Positions 40,718 to 50,261 of a stretch of 64,000 nucleotides of DNA are shown here, in pieces. This DNA comes from Novosphingobium percolationis. Its GTDB lineage: Bacteria > Pseudomonadota > Alphaproteobacteria > Sphingomonadales > Sphingomonadaceae. Both the position numbers and the translations under genes were made by a program. The notes beneath the pieces are model-generated. The model saw nothing but the letters and a program-made list of their open reading frames with translations. It did not search any database and was not told the origin of the DNA. How positions within the stretch are numbered: the first letter of the stretch is position 1; each line of letters opens with the position of its first letter. The DNA is taken from the NCBI RefSeq assembly GCF_020179425.1, contig NZ_JAILYM010000003.1, positions 434,001 through 498,000 of the forward strand. Reading direction: 5' to 3'.

Positions 40718-41812
40718 ATGCGCACGCCCGCCCCCGGTGAAACCGAACTGCTGGTGCCCCTGCACGAGGGCATCTTCGAACAGCCGATGTGGCAGACCTT
40801 TCTCGCCCGCCTGCGCGCGGCGACCGGCACGCAACAGGCGGCGATCGTGGTCATGCCCGCGGGCGGCGAGGACGAAATCGAGGTGCGCTCGGGCGCCGGG
40901 GTCGAAGGCTATGCGCGTTTCCTCACCGCGGGCCACCGCGACGAGGGGGCGCGGCTGCGGCTGATGCGCGAGGCGCGCGTCTATGCGCTGGACGAGATTG
41001 TGGCCATCGGCGGCATCGACCAGGCCGCGTTTGCGGATGACGCGCTGCGCCCGGCGCGCCTGACCGACCTGCGCGCGGTGCGCGTACGCGAACCGGGTGG
41101 GCTGGACGGCTGGCTGGTGCTGGCGGGATCGACCGAGCTTGGCGCGGCACAGGGCCGGTTGCTCGCGCTGATCGTTCCGCATTTCCGCGCGGCCTTGCGC
41201 GCCTTTTCCGCGCTGGAGCGCGAACGCGCGCGGGCGCAAGTGAGCGCCGAGGCATTCCGGCGGATGAACTTCGGCTGGATCACGCTCGATGCCGCGTGCT
41301 GCGTGGTCGACATGGATGCGCAGGCGGAAAGCCTGCTGGCGCGCACCTCGGCCATTCGCAAGGGGCCGCGCGGGCGGTTGCTGCCCGCATCACCCGAGAT
41401 CGACCGCGAGCTGACTTCGCAAGTGCGCGCGCTGGCGGACGATCCCACCGCGCGGCCCAAGGCGCTGCATCTCAGCCGCGATCCGTGGATCGACTTGCTG
41501 GTCGCGCCGATGCGGCTGCATGGGCTGACGGGGGGCGGCCAGCCAGTGGCGGTCGCGTACCTGTCGGGCGACCGCAGTTCGAGCGCGGACCGGCGCGAGC
41601 AACTGGTGGGCCTGTTCGGCCTCAGCCCCAGCGAGGCGCGGCTGGCATGGGCCATGGCGCAGGGGCTGGGCATTGCCGAGGCGGCGGCGGAACTCGGCCT
41701 CACGGTCGAGACCGCGCGCAACTATTCGAAGAAGATCTACGCCAAGACCGGCGCGCGCGGACAAGCGGATCTGGTCCGCCATATCCTGACGAGCGTGCTG
41801 GCGCTGGCTTAG
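40718..41812 (+). CDS. LuxR-type HTH regulator with an unrecognised N-terminal region
   Basis: The protein has 364 residues. The C-terminal 65 residues are a LuxR-type HTH (LSPSEARLAWAMAQGLGIAE, then LGLTVETARNYSKKIYAK, then GQADLVRHIL). The first 280 residues show no receiver, autoinducer-binding or ATPase motif; they look like two alpha/beta sensory segments joined by an Arg/Ala-rich helix (about 155-180). AGGGGCC lies just before the ATG at 40718. It is divergent from the LysR gene. The TAG stop shares bases with the TAA stop of the convergent cysQ gene (TTAG, 41809-41812). Confidence 0.82.
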   Translation: MRTPAPGETELLVPLHEGIFEQPMWQTFLARLRAATGTQQAAIVVMPAGGEDEIEVRSGAGVEGYARFLTAGHRDEGARLRLMREARVYALDEIVAIGGIDQAAFADDALRPARLTDLRAVRVREPGGLDGWLVLAGSTELGAAQGRLLALIVPHFRAALRAFSALERERARAQVSAEAFRRMNFGWITLDAACCVVDMDAQAESLLARTSAIRKGPRGRLLPASPEIDRELTSQVRALADDPTARPKALHLSRDPWIDLLVAPMRLHGLTGGGQPVAVAYLSGDRSSSADRREQLVGLFGLSPSEARLAWAMAQGLGIAEAAAELGLTVETARNYSKKIYAKTGARGQADLVRHILTSVLALA

Positions 41813-42546
41813 GCGGCGTCCACTTTCGCGACTTCCGCCAGCACGCGCGCGGCGTGTTCCTTCCGGCAGATCAGCAGGTCGGGCATGTAGGTGTCGGCCT
41901 GGTTATAGACCAGCGGGCTGCCGTCGATGCGCGAGCAGTGCAGGCCATGCGCCAGCGCCACCGCGACCGGCGCGCAGGAATCCCATTCGAACTGCCCGCC
42001 CGAATGGAGGTAGATGTCGGCCGTGCCGAGGATCACCGCCATGGCCTTGGCCCCGGCGCTGCCCATCGGCACCAGCTCCGCGCCGATCGCTTCGGCGACG
42101 GCGATCGCTTCCTTGGCAGGGCGGGTGCGGCTGACGACCATGCGCAGCGTTTCGGGCGCGGCGGGCAGGGCGCGCGGCTGGTCCGAGCGCAGGACGAGCC
42201 CGGCCCCCGGCAGCGCGACCGCGCCGATGCTGGCGACGCCATCGATGGCAAGGCCGACGTGGACAGCCCAGTCGGTGCGTTCCTCGCCATATTCGCGCGT
42301 GCCGTCGACCGGATCGACGATCCACGTGCGCGCAAACGCCAGCCGGTCGAGGTTGTCCTTTTCCTCTTCCGACAGCAGCCCGTCGTCGGGCCGCTTTTCG
42401 CGCAGCGCGTGGCAGAGGAACTGGTTGGCCGTGGCATCGCCCGCCTTGCCCAACGCCTTGAGGCTCAGCACCTGGCTGTCGCGCACGGTCAGCAGCAGGC
42501 GGCCCGCCACTTCGGCGAGGTGGGCAGCAAGATCGGCGTCGGTCAT
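41809..42546 (-). CDS. cysQ: 3'(2'),5'-bisphosphate nucleotidase CysQ
   Basis: Removes the 3' phosphate from PAP/PAPS, recycling the by-product of sulfate assimilation. Inositol-monophosphatase family protein of 245 residues. The metal motifs are visible: the SEEEKD region, DPVDGTREY and WDSCAPVAVA. ATG 42546 is used here. A GTG at 42552 has better spacing to GGGGGAA and is the alternative start. It follows cysNC by 31 bp on the same strand and is the third gene of cysD-cysNC-cysQ. Confidence 0.93.
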   Translation of the reverse strand: MTDADLAAHLAEVAGRLLLTVRDSQVLSLKALGKAGDATANQFLCHALREKRPDDGLLSEEEKDNLDRLAFARTWIVDPVDGTREYGEERTDWAVHVGLAIDGVASIGAVALPGAGLVLRSDQPRALPAAPETLRMVVSRTRPAKEAIAVAEAIGAELVPMGSAGAKAMAVILGTADIYLHSGGQFEWDSCAPVAVALAHGLHCSRIDGSPLVYNQADTYMPDLLICRKEHAARVLAEVAKVDAA

Positions 42547-42577
42547 GGCCACGAAAGTTCCCCCAAGGTCCGTCAGG

Positions 42578-44512
42578 TCAGATCGTCGGCGCCCAGCCGA
42601 GCAGGTGATCGACGATGCGTTCGGCGGCGTCTTCGGGGCTTTCCTTCGTCGTGTCCACCCGGATTTCGGGGTTCTCCGGCGCTTCGTAGGGGCTGTCGAT
42701 CCCGGTGAAGTTCTTGAGCTGGCCGCTGCGCGCCTTCTTGTAGAGGCCCTTCACGTCGCGCGCTTCGGCCACGTCGAGCGGGGTGTCGATGAACACTTCG
42801 ACGAATTCGCCTTCGGGCAGAAGCTCGCGCACCATCTCGCGCTCGGCGCGGAACGGGCTGATGAACGCGGTCAGCACGATCAGCCCGGCATCGGTCATCA
42901 AGCGGGCGACTTCACCGACGCGGCGGATGTTTTCGATGCGGTCGGTCTCGGTGAAGCCCAGGTCCTTGTTGAGCCCGTGGCGCACGTTGTCGCCATCGAG
43001 CAGGAACGTGTGCTTGCCCAGTGCGTGGAGCTTCTTTTCGACGAGGTTGGCCACGGTCGACTTGCCCGAGCCGGACAGGCCGGTGAACCACAGCACGGCG
43101 GGCTTCTGGTTCTTGAGCGCGGCGTGCGCTTCGCGGCTGACGTCGAGCGCCTGCCAGTGGACGTTCTGCGCGCGGCGCAGGCTGAAGTGCAGCATCCCCG
43201 CCGCGACAGTGGCGTTGGTGATCTTGTCGATCAGGATGAACCCGCCCAGCGTGCGGCTGTCCGCGTAAGGTTCGAAGACCACTGGCCGGTCGGTCGTGAT
43301 CTCGGCCACGCCAATGGCGTTCAGGTCGAGCGTCTTGCAGGCAAGATGCTCCATCGTGTTGACGTTGACCGTGTACTTGGGCGCCTGCACGGTGGCCGAG
43401 ACGGTCTGCGTGCCCAGCTTCAGCCAATAGGCGCGGCCCGGGAGCAGCGCCTCGTCGGCCATCCACACCAGCGTCGTTTCGAACTGGTCGGCGGCCTGCG
43501 GCGGCGCATCGGCGGCGGCGAGCACATCCCCGCGCGAGCAGTCGATCTCGTCGGCAAGGCACAGCGTGATCGACTGGCCCGCGACGGCTTCGTCAAGGTC
43601 GCCATCGAGCGTGACCACGCGCGTGACGGTGCTGGTCTTGCCCGAGGGCAGCACGCGCACTCCATCGCCCGGACGCACGGCGCCACTGGCGATCAGGCCG
43701 GAGAAGCCCCGGAAGTCGAGGTTGGGGCGGTTGACCCACTGCACGGCCATGCGGAACGGCTTGGCCTGGTCGATGGTGGAATCGAGTTCCACCGTTTCCA
43801 GGTGCTGGATCAGGCTCGGCCCGGTGTACCACGGCGTATTCTCGCTCGGCCCGGTGATGTTGTCGCCCTTGAAGCCCGAGATCGGCATGGCCACGAAGCT
43901 CTCGATGCCGATCGATCGCGCGAAGGCGGCATAATCGGCGACGATCGCGTCGTAGGTGGCCTGATCGTAGCCGACGAGGTCCATCTTGTTCACGGCCAGC
44001 ACGATGTGGCGGATGCCGATCAGGTGCGCGAGGAACGAGTGGCGGCGGGTCTGCGTCAGCACGCCCTTGCGCGCGTCGATCAGGATCACCGCGAGGTCGG
44101 CGGTGGAGGCGCCAGTCACCATGTTGCGCGTGTACTGTTCGTGGCCGGGGGTATCGGCGACGATGAACTTGCGCTTTTCGGTGGCGAAGAAGCGATAGGC
44201 GACGTCGATCGTGATGCCCTGCTCGCGTTCCGCGGCGAGGCCATCGACCAGCAGCGCGAAGTCGATTTCCTGCCCTTGCGTGCCCACCTTCTTGCTGTCG
44301 CTTTCCAGCGCGGCCAGCTGGTCCTCGAAGATCATCTTCGAATCGTAGAGCAGGCGGCCGATCAGCGTCGACTTGCCATCGTCCACCGACCCGCAGGTGA
44401 TGAAGCGCAGCATCGTCTTGTGCTGGTGCGTTTCGAGATAGGCGTCGATGTCCTCCGCGATCAGCGCGTCGGTGACGTAGACGGGCTCTTCCTTGGTGAT
44501 CTGCTCGCTCAT
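42578..44512 (-). CDS. cysNC: Fused sulfate adenylyltransferase GTPase subunit / APS kinase
   Basis: Bifunctional protein of sulfate activation, 644 residues. The N-terminal CysN GTPase carries [27 protein letters not shown] and NKMDLVGYD, followed by two EF-Tu-like beta-barrel domains. The C-terminal APS kinase starts near residue 455 with the P-loop GLSGSGKST. With CysD it makes APS from sulfate and ATP, and the kinase then yields PAPS. The fusion is common in alphaproteobacteria. The start codon shares one base with the cysD stop (TGATG), indicating coupled translation of the complex partners. Confidence 0.97.
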   Translation of the reverse strand: MSEQITKEEPVYVTDALIAEDIDAYLETHQHKTMLRFITCGSVDDGKSTLIGRLLYDSKMIFEDQLAALESDSKKVGTQGQEIDFALLVDGLAAEREQGITIDVAYRFFATEKRKFIVADTPGHEQYTRNMVTGASTADLAVILIDARKGVLTQTRRHSFLAHLIGIRHIVLAVNKMDLVGYDQATYDAIVADYAAFARSIGIESFVAMPISGFKGDNITGPSENTPWYTGPSLIQHLETVELDSTIDQAKPFRMAVQWVNRPNLDFRGFSGLIASGAVRPGDGVRVLPSGKTSTVTRVVTLDGDLDEAVAGQSITLCLADEIDCSRGDVLAAADAPPQAADQFETTLVWMADEALLPGRAYWLKLGTQTVSATVQAPKYTVNVNTMEHLACKTLDLNAIGVAEITTDRPVVFEPYADSRTLGGFILIDKITNATVAAGMLHFSLRRAQNVHWQALDVSREAHAALKNQKPAVLWFTGLSGSGKSTVANLVEKKLHALGKHTFLLDGDNVRHGLNKDLGFTETDRIENIRRVGEVARLMTDAGLIVLTAFISPFRAEREMVRELLPEGEFVEVFIDTPLDVAEARDVKGLYKKARSGQLKNFTGIDSPYEAPENPEIRVDTTKESPEDAAERIVDHLLGWAPTI

Positions 44513-45423
44513 CAGAAGTACCCCTGCTGCTTCTTCACTTCCATGCCGGCGCCGCCAGCGTCCTTGTCGATGGCGCGGCCCTGGCGTTCGCTGGTGGTGG
44601 TCAGAAGGGTTTCCTGAATGACCTCGGGCAGCGTCCTGGCGGTGCTTTCGACTGCGCCGGTCAGCGGGTAACAGCCCAGCGTGCGGAAGCGGATCGAACG
44701 GTTCACCGGCGTCTCGCCGGGCTTGAGCGGGAAGCGGTCGTCATCGACCATCAGCAGCATCCCGTCGCGCTCCACCGTCGGGCGTTCCTCGGCGAAATAG
44801 AGCGGCACGATCGGCACGTCGTTGAGGTGAATGTACTGCCAGATGTCCAGCTCGGTCCAGTTCGAGATCGGGAACACGCGGATGCTCTCGCCCTTGTTCT
44901 TGCGGGCGTTGTAGAGGTTCCACAGCTCGGGGCGCTGGTTCTTGGGGTCCCAGCCGTGCGATGCGGTGCGGAACGAGAAGATGCGCTCCTTGGCGCGGCT
45001 CTTTTCCTCGTCGCGGCGCGCGCCACCGAAGGCTGCGTCGAAGCCCCACTTGTCGAGCGCCTGCTTCAGCCCCTCGGTCTTCCACATGTCGGTATGGAGC
45101 GCGCCGTGGTCGAACGGGTTGATCCCGCGCGCTGCCGCTTCCGGGTTCTGGTAGACGAGGAGTTCCATGCCGGACTCCTTCGCCATGCGATCGCGCAGCT
45201 CGTACATAGCCTTGAATTTCCACGTCGTGTCGACGTGGAGCAGCGGGAACGGCGGCGGCGAGGGGTAGAACGCCTTGCGCGCCAGATGCAGCATGACCGC
45301 GCTGTCCTTGCCCACCGAATAGAGCATCACGGGGTTCTCGGCCTCGGCCACGACCTCGCGCATGATGTGGATCGCCTCGGCTTCGAGCCGTTGCAGGTGG
45401 GTAAGGACTTTCGGGTCGGTCAT
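44512..45423 (-). CDS. cysD: Sulfate adenylyltransferase subunit 2
   Basis: Catalytic subunit of ATP sulfurylase, 303 residues. The PP-loop motif appears as [19 protein letters not shown], with [14 protein letters not shown] and [18 protein letters not shown] following, all diagnostic of CysD. ATG 45423 gives [17 protein letters not shown]; the 13 residues upstream are not family-like. It is the first gene of cysD-cysNC-cysQ. The 111-bp gap upstream contains a short hairpin (45481-45496) but no recognisable CysB-type site. Confidence 0.97.
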   Translation of the reverse strand: MTDPKVLTHLQRLEAEAIHIMREVVAEAENPVMLYSVGKDSAVMLHLARKAFYPSPPPFPLLHVDTTWKFKAMYELRDRMAKESGMELLVYQNPEAAARGINPFDHGALHTDMWKTEGLKQALDKWGFDAAFGGARRDEEKSRAKERIFSFRTASHGWDPKNQRPELWNLYNARKNKGESIRVFPISNWTELDIWQYIHLNDVPIVPLYFAEERPTVERDGMLLMVDDDRFPLKPGETPVNRSIRFRTLGCYPLTGAVESTARTLPEVIQETLLTTTSERQGRAIDKDAGGAGMEVKKQQGYF

Positions 45424-45480
45424 GATCAAACCTTGATTACCTATTGGCGCGGCACATGGCATGCGTGCGGCGCGATCCCA

Positions 45481-45496
45481 CCTCCCATCTGGGAGG
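45481..45496 (-). terminator. Short hairpin between the small membrane gene and cysD
   Basis: CCTCCCA (45481-45487) pairs with TGGGAGG (45490-45496) with a two-base gap, a short dyad of the CCTCCC/GGGAGG kind also found at 52867 and 58907. It lies 38 bp past the stop of the gene at 45535. No T-run, so it is weak evidence for termination. Confidence 0.35.
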
Positions 45497-45534
45497 GGTT
45501 TGGGGCAATCAAGATTTTCTATCCGGCCCTATGG

Positions 45535-45753
45535 TCAGGCCGAGAACCACAGGTGCGCCGCCGCGCTCAGCGCCACGATCGCCACCATCAGCGAGATGGC
45601 GGACAGGGGGCGCCAATTGATCAGGCTCACGCGGTCGAGGTCGGCCCGCCGCAGGTTGCGTCGGTCGCGCCAGCCCGCCAGCGCCGAGAGCGCCAAAAGG
45701 AAAACCCCGCCGCCAACGAGAAGCTGGAGCGGGGTGAGATCGTCGAACATCAT
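45535..45753 (-). CDS. Small two-helix membrane protein of unknown function
   Basis: The protein has 72 residues, MMFDDLTPLQLLVGGGVFLL onwards, with two predicted membrane helices (about 9-26 and 53-70) joined by an Arg-rich loop (GWRDRRNLRRADLDR). By the positive-inside rule both ends face the periplasm. No Shine-Dalgarno is seen, and the start (45753 or 45750) lies 11 bp after the argG terminator-like hairpin. Codon use is like its neighbours. It could be real but minor; I do not recognise a family. Confidence 0.6.
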   Translation of the reverse strand: MMFDDLTPLQLLVGGGVFLLALSALAGWRDRRNLRRADLDRVSLINWRPLSAISLMVAIVALSAAAHLWFSA

Positions 45754-45763
45754 GCGCTGGTGG

Positions 45764-45790
45764 CGGAGGGGCAGCCACGCCGCCCCTCCG
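45764..45790 (-). terminator. Hairpin after argG
   Basis: A perfect 9-bp stem, CGGAGGGGC (45764-45772) with GCCCCTCCG (45782-45790), and a 9-base loop, beginning 9 bp after the argG stop on the minus strand. No T-run follows; the start of the small membrane gene does. Confidence 0.55.
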
Positions 45791-45798
45791 CGCTGAAA

Positions 45799-47016
<1,218 letters not shown>

Positions 47017-47147
47017 GGGCGACTCCCGTATGCGCGCCTGAATGAGATGCGGGCGCGCCTAACAGGCAGGGGGCAGGGGTGCAACCGGCGAAGGGATGCA
47101 AGCGCCCGACTGTCGCTACCCTCTTCGGCGCGGTCGTCGGCAAGGTA

Positions 47148-47298
47148 CAGCCCCGGCCGTTTCCGACCGGGGGCTGCGCGTACTGGTGGTCCGGCCACAG
47201 CAAGGGCCGGTCGCTTCAGGGTCGGCGGGTCGGGAGGGTGGACTTCCCGACGGATAGCAGCTGCCCGGACTACCCACGCCCATGGCAACCCTCGCGAG
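47148..47298. other. Highly structured GC-rich segment, possible non-coding RNA or argG leader
   Basis: Three stable stems follow one another: CAGCCCCGG/CCGGGGGCTG (47148-47156 with 47167-47176, one bulge), CCGGCC/GGCCGG (47191-47196 with 47205-47210) and GTCGGGA/TCCCGAC (47229-47235 with 47245-47251). The 8-bp palindrome CTCGCGAG follows at 47291-47298. I cannot match it to RNase P, tmRNA, SRP or 6S RNA from the sequence. If transcribed leftward it would precede argG by 130 bp. Strand and function are open. Confidence 0.35.
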
Positions 47299-47371
47299 CT
47301 ATGGCCAATCCGCCTTTTGCGTTCACATAAGTGGCAGCAGGGCCGGCCTGGATACCATTGGGGGTGTTTGA

Positions 47372-47475
47372 CTGGAGATCGCTGGAGATCGCCCGGCACG
47401 GCTGCCCGGTGCTAGAGATGGGCTGGAGAGATGCTGGAGATCGACCCCAGTTGGCTGGAGATCGGTTGGAGATCG
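47372..47475. repeat. Helically phased array of a 10-bp repeat (CTGGAGATCG)
   Basis: Exact CTGGAGATCG starts at 47372, 47382, 47434 and 47455. TTGGAGATCG is at 47466, and the variants CTAGAGATGG and CTGGAGAGAT are at 47412 and 47423. Distances between starts are 10, 30, 11, 11, 21 and 11 bases, all close to whole turns of the helix, so every copy faces the same side of the DNA. The distances are not multiples of three, so this is not a coding repeat. It lies 168 bp upstream of the HTH-membrane protein gene. A cooperatively bound regulator is the simplest reading. Confidence 0.75.
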
Positions 47476-47642
47476 CCGCCATCGCTGCTCACACCTTGGT
47501 CGAATTGCCCTGCAAGTGATTGAGCAAAATCCGCTATCTTCAGCGCCACAGAACAACCAAATTGGAGCCGTCGTTCCATAACGGCATCACTTCGTGCTGC
47601 GCTGCGGGGCGCAAGATGGCATTCCCTATGCGGGAGTTACGT

Positions 47643-48089
47643 ATGCTCGATGAAGTCCACCGCCCTGTTGAAGACATCCGCCTGACCGCGCGCCAGGCCG
47701 ATTGCGTCGCGCTCGTCGCGCAAGGGCTCAGTTCGAAGGAGATCGCGCGGGAACTTGGCATCGCGCCCTCCACGGTCGACAACCACATCGCCATTGCCAT
47801 GCACCAGTATGGCTTCACCAATCGCAATGCGGTGGCGCGCTGGTATCGGGAAACCGTCGAATCGAAGCAGGGCCCGGACCCTCGTGCCAGCGCAACCGCT
47901 GCCGAGATTTCGCTTATCCGGCGCGAACTGCTCCTGGGGACGCCTCCTTTGGGAGGGATTCGAAACTCACTTTCGGTGAAGGAAAGGATTGTTTCGGTCG
48001 CGCAGGTATCAATCCTCTCGATAATGGCCACATCTGCGGCAGTCACATTTGTTCTTGGTTTGATCTTTCTGCTGAAGCTGCGTATGTGA
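47643..48089 (+). CDS. LuxR-type HTH protein with C-terminal membrane anchor
   Basis: The protein has 148 residues. Residues 12-70 form a LuxR/GerE-type HTH (LTARQADCVALVAQGLSSKE then LGIAPSTVDNHIAIAMHQYG). A linker follows, and residues about 118-145 are a hydrophobic helix near the C-terminus (ILSIMATSAAVTFVLGLIFL). There is no receiver or ligand domain. ATG 47643 is preceded by GGGAG at ideal spacing; the frame stays open upstream but without such a site. A membrane-tethered regulator is implied, perhaps released by proteolysis or controlled by a partner. Two small unknown genes follow on the same strand. Confidence 0.82.
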   Translation: MLDEVHRPVEDIRLTARQADCVALVAQGLSSKEIARELGIAPSTVDNHIAIAMHQYGFTNRNAVARWYRETVESKQGPDPRASATAAEISLIRRELLLGTPPLGGIRNSLSVKERIVSVAQVSILSIMATSAAVTFVLGLIFLLKLRM

Positions 48090-48131
48090 TTGTATAATCA
48101 TGGACCTCACAGCGAAGACAGGAGGTTTTCC

Positions 48132-48470
48132 ATGATCACCTTGCGTGAAGGTTCTACCCGCGTGGTCGCCGGCGATGCCCAGGAAATGGGCGGCATGATC
48201 GATCGCGCGCTGCTGCAGCAGATGCGGCTCGCCACCAGCTTCATCGAAGCCAGCCAGGAATCGAAGCTTGCCATGCCGATGACCCAGCCTGCGCTTCAGG
48301 CACTGGCCGAAGGGCTGAACTGTCTTGTCGAGGGGCGCGCGAAGGTTTCGCACTCGGTGCGCGAGATGACCCGCATCCTCAAGCATAGCAACCTCAGGGA
48401 GGTCGGTTTCGGTTGCCCTGGCGGGCTGTGGACGGCTTCGGCCAACGAGCCCGAAGCGCTGGCCTGCTGA
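48132..48470 (+). CDS. Small cytoplasmic protein of unknown function
   Basis: The protein has 112 residues and is not recognised. It has no signal peptide or membrane helix; the middle (about 35-95) is predicted helical (LLQQMRLATSFIEASQESKL, then ALQALAEGLNCLVEGRAKVS). AGGAGG lies seven bases before the ATG at 48132, the strongest ribosome-binding site in the area, so expression may be high. It starts 42 bp after the HTH-membrane gene and 16 bp before the next gene, so the three are probably one transcript. Confidence 0.75.
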   Translation: MITLREGSTRVVAGDAQEMGGMIDRALLQQMRLATSFIEASQESKLAMPMTQPALQALAEGLNCLVEGRAKVSHSVREMTRILKHSNLREVGFGCPGGLWTASANEPEALAC

Positions 48471-48486
48471 GGAGTTTGTTCCCGCC

Positions 48487-48909
48487 GTGCTGACGCTCGC
48501 CGTCCTGATCCTGTTCTGGCTGATGTTGCTGGGCAACTTCGCCGTCGCCGCATTGTTCGGCACTAGGATCGAGCGGGCGTTCGCCACCATGCTTGTTGTC
48601 ATCAGCATCGTGATGCTGGCGATCAGCGTGGTGGTGCCTCCACCCCTTTGGGCGCGGGCGGGAACGGCGTCGGACTGGGCGATCCTTGTGGTCGCCTGGT
48701 TCCTGGCGCTGCGATCGGACCGCTATTGGCCGATCTGGTTTGCCGCGATGCAGTCGCTTGCGATCATCACCAGCACCATGGCCGCGATGGTCACCGGCGT
48801 GCCGCACGTCGTGTTCTCGAACCTGGCTGCAGTCTGGGCCTTGCCCGCTCTGCTCGTCATGAGTGCCGGGACGCTCAGCGACTGGTCGGCGCGCCGACGT
48901 TCAACCTGA
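48487..48909 (+). CDS. Polytopic membrane protein of unknown function
   Basis: The protein has 140 residues with about four to five hydrophobic helices (residues 3-25, 33-52, 66-78, 84-103, 108-127), ending in a charged DWSARRRST tail. The GTG start at 48487 follows GAGGAG at 48470-48475. It is the third gene of the putative unit with the membrane-anchored HTH protein and could be its membrane partner; this is only inference from order. Its last 35 bases overlap the convergent cyclopropane-fatty-acid-synthase-like gene. Confidence 0.72.
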   Translation: MLTLAVLILFWLMLLGNFAVAALFGTRIERAFATMLVVISIVMLAISVVVPPPLWARAGTASDWAILVVAWFLALRSDRYWPIWFAAMQSLAIITSTMAAMVTGVPHVVFSNLAAVWALPALLVMSAGTLSDWSARRRST

Positions 48910-50167
48910 TGACATTGCCCGCAGCGTCCGGCTGACCGGCGCGGATACGGGCTTCATCATCTCCAATATAGTCGCGCGTCAGCGGCAGAGCATCGCGGTC
49001 GCGCACGATCTGGAACTGGAAGTTGACCAGGTCGCCGTGTTCGAAGGCGGTCGCTGCCCCCGCCAGATAGAACAGCCACATCCGGTAGAAGCGCGCGTCG
49101 TACAATTCAACGATCCGCGCCTCCTGCGCCACGCAGCGGCGATACCATTCGCGCAGTGTCAGCGCATAGTGACGGCGAAGCACTTCGACGTCCGACACCA
49201 TCAGCTTGTTCGGCTCGATCGCCTTCAGCGCCTCGCTCATCGACGGGATATAGCCGCCGGGGAAGATGTACTTGCGCGTGAAGCCGTCGGTGCCATTGGG
49301 TGGCCCGGCGCGGCCGATCGTGTGCAGCAGCATCACGCCGTCCTGGGCCAGCAGATCGTGGCATTTGGCGAAGAACGCGCGGTAGTTAGGGACGCCGACA
49401 TGTTCGAACATGCCGACGGAAACGATACGGTCGAAGCGGCCTTCCTCGTCGCGGTAGTCGGTCAGCGCAAACGTCACCTTGTCGGCCAGGCCTTCGCGTT
49501 CCGACCAGGCCTTGGCATAGGCCAGCTGTTCGCGGCTGAGCGTGATGCCATGCACGTGCGCGCCCGTCAGCTTGTGCAACTGGATGGCTAGCCCGCCCCA
49601 GCCGCACCCGATGTCGAGCACGCGGTGGCCGGGGCGCAGCGCCAGCTTTGCGGCGATGTGCGCGATCTTGGCCTCTTGGGTCGCTTCCAGCGTGTCCGCA
49701 GACGCATCCCAATAGGCGCAGGAATACTGGCGTAGCGGATCGAGGAACAGTTCGTAGAGATCGTCGCCCAGATCATAGTGGTGCGCGACATTCCGGCGCG
49801 AGGCGACGCGCTGGTTGCGCTGGTCTACCATGAACGCGATCCGTTCCAGAACGCGCTTGACCGGGCCGGGATTGTCGAGATCGCCGCCGCGCTCCCACGG
49901 ATTGTTGCGCCGGATGAAGCCGACGAAATCCATGATGTCGCCGCCTTCGATGCGCGCCCGGTCGTCCATGTAGGCTTCGGCAAAGCCCAGCGACGGATCG
50001 CGGGCGATGCTGCCGGGCACTTTGCCATCCATCAGTCGAAGGCCAAGGTCGGGCCAGCCAGGCTTCGCCTCGCCATAGTGGCGCACGCGGCCTGAACTTT
50101 CGGTGACGGTCAGCGTTCCCTGACGGATCAGGCGCTTGAGGGCCTGATCCAGCAACAGCATCGACAT
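48875..50167 (-). CDS. Cyclopropane-fatty-acyl-phospholipid synthase family protein
   Basis: SAM-dependent enzyme that adds a methylene group to unsaturated acyl chains of membrane lipids (or a related C-methylation). The protein has 430 residues: an N-terminal domain (about 1-130) followed by the catalytic domain with HHYDLGDDLYELFLD, the CAYW segment, the SAM motif VLDIGCGWGG, then GMFEHVG and KYIFPGGYIPS. All are typical of the Cfa/MmaA group. The ATG at 50167 gives MSMLLLDQALKRL; GGGAG lies about 15 bases upstream. Its 3' end overlaps the convergent membrane protein gene. Confidence 0.92.
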   Translation of the reverse strand: MSMLLLDQALKRLIRQGTLTVTESSGRVRHYGEAKPGWPDLGLRLMDGKVPGSIARDPSLGFAEAYMDDRARIEGGDIMDFVGFIRRNNPWERGGDLDNPGPVKRVLERIAFMVDQRNQRVASRRNVAHHYDLGDDLYELFLDPLRQYSCAYWDASADTLEATQEAKIAHIAAKLALRPGHRVLDIGCGWGGLAIQLHKLTGAHVHGITLSREQLAYAKAWSEREGLADKVTFALTDYRDEEGRFDRIVSVGMFEHVGVPNYRAFFAKCHDLLAQDGVMLLHTIGRAGPPNGTDGFTRKYIFPGGYIPSMSEALKAIEPNKLMVSDVEVLRRHYALTLREWYRRCVAQEARIVELYDARFYRMWLFYLAGAATAFEHGDLVNFQFQIVRDRDALPLTRDYIGDDEARIRAGQPDAAGNVIRLNVGAPTSR

Positions 50168-50261
50168 TGTATCACGACTCCCGTCATTCGCGCCCGCACA
50201 ACGCACGAGGCCGACCCTGCGTTCCCGCAGGGCCGTACCATCGTTGCATTCGTCGTGCGGA

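Larger units (their letters stand above)
47017..47642. other. Intergenic region with hairpins and a phased repeat array (626 bp)
   Basis: The region is divergent, between argG (minus) and the HTH-membrane protein gene (plus). The argG side (47148-47298) is GC-rich with stable hairpins. The other side (47372-47475) holds seven copies of a 10-bp repeat. Between 47500 and 47640 a promoter for the plus-strand gene is expected, but I find no convincing -35/-10 pair; TTGCCC at 47505-47510 is the best -35. Open frames in the region have no family-like sequence. Confidence 0.6.

Noticed and set aside
42014..44617. 867-codon open frame on the plus strand opposite cysNC
   Set aside because: Antisense shadow of cysNC and cysQ, rich in Val, Ala, Arg and Gly with no motif; both real genes have complete active sites.
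47148..47298. RNase P RNA, tmRNA, SRP RNA or 6S RNA
   Set aside because: None of the conserved cores of these RNAs is visible, and the segment is too short for RNase P or tmRNA.
47372..47475. CRISPR array or tandem coding repeat
   Set aside because: The repeats are only 10 bp with no unique spacers of constant 30-40 bp length, and the spacing is not a multiple of three.
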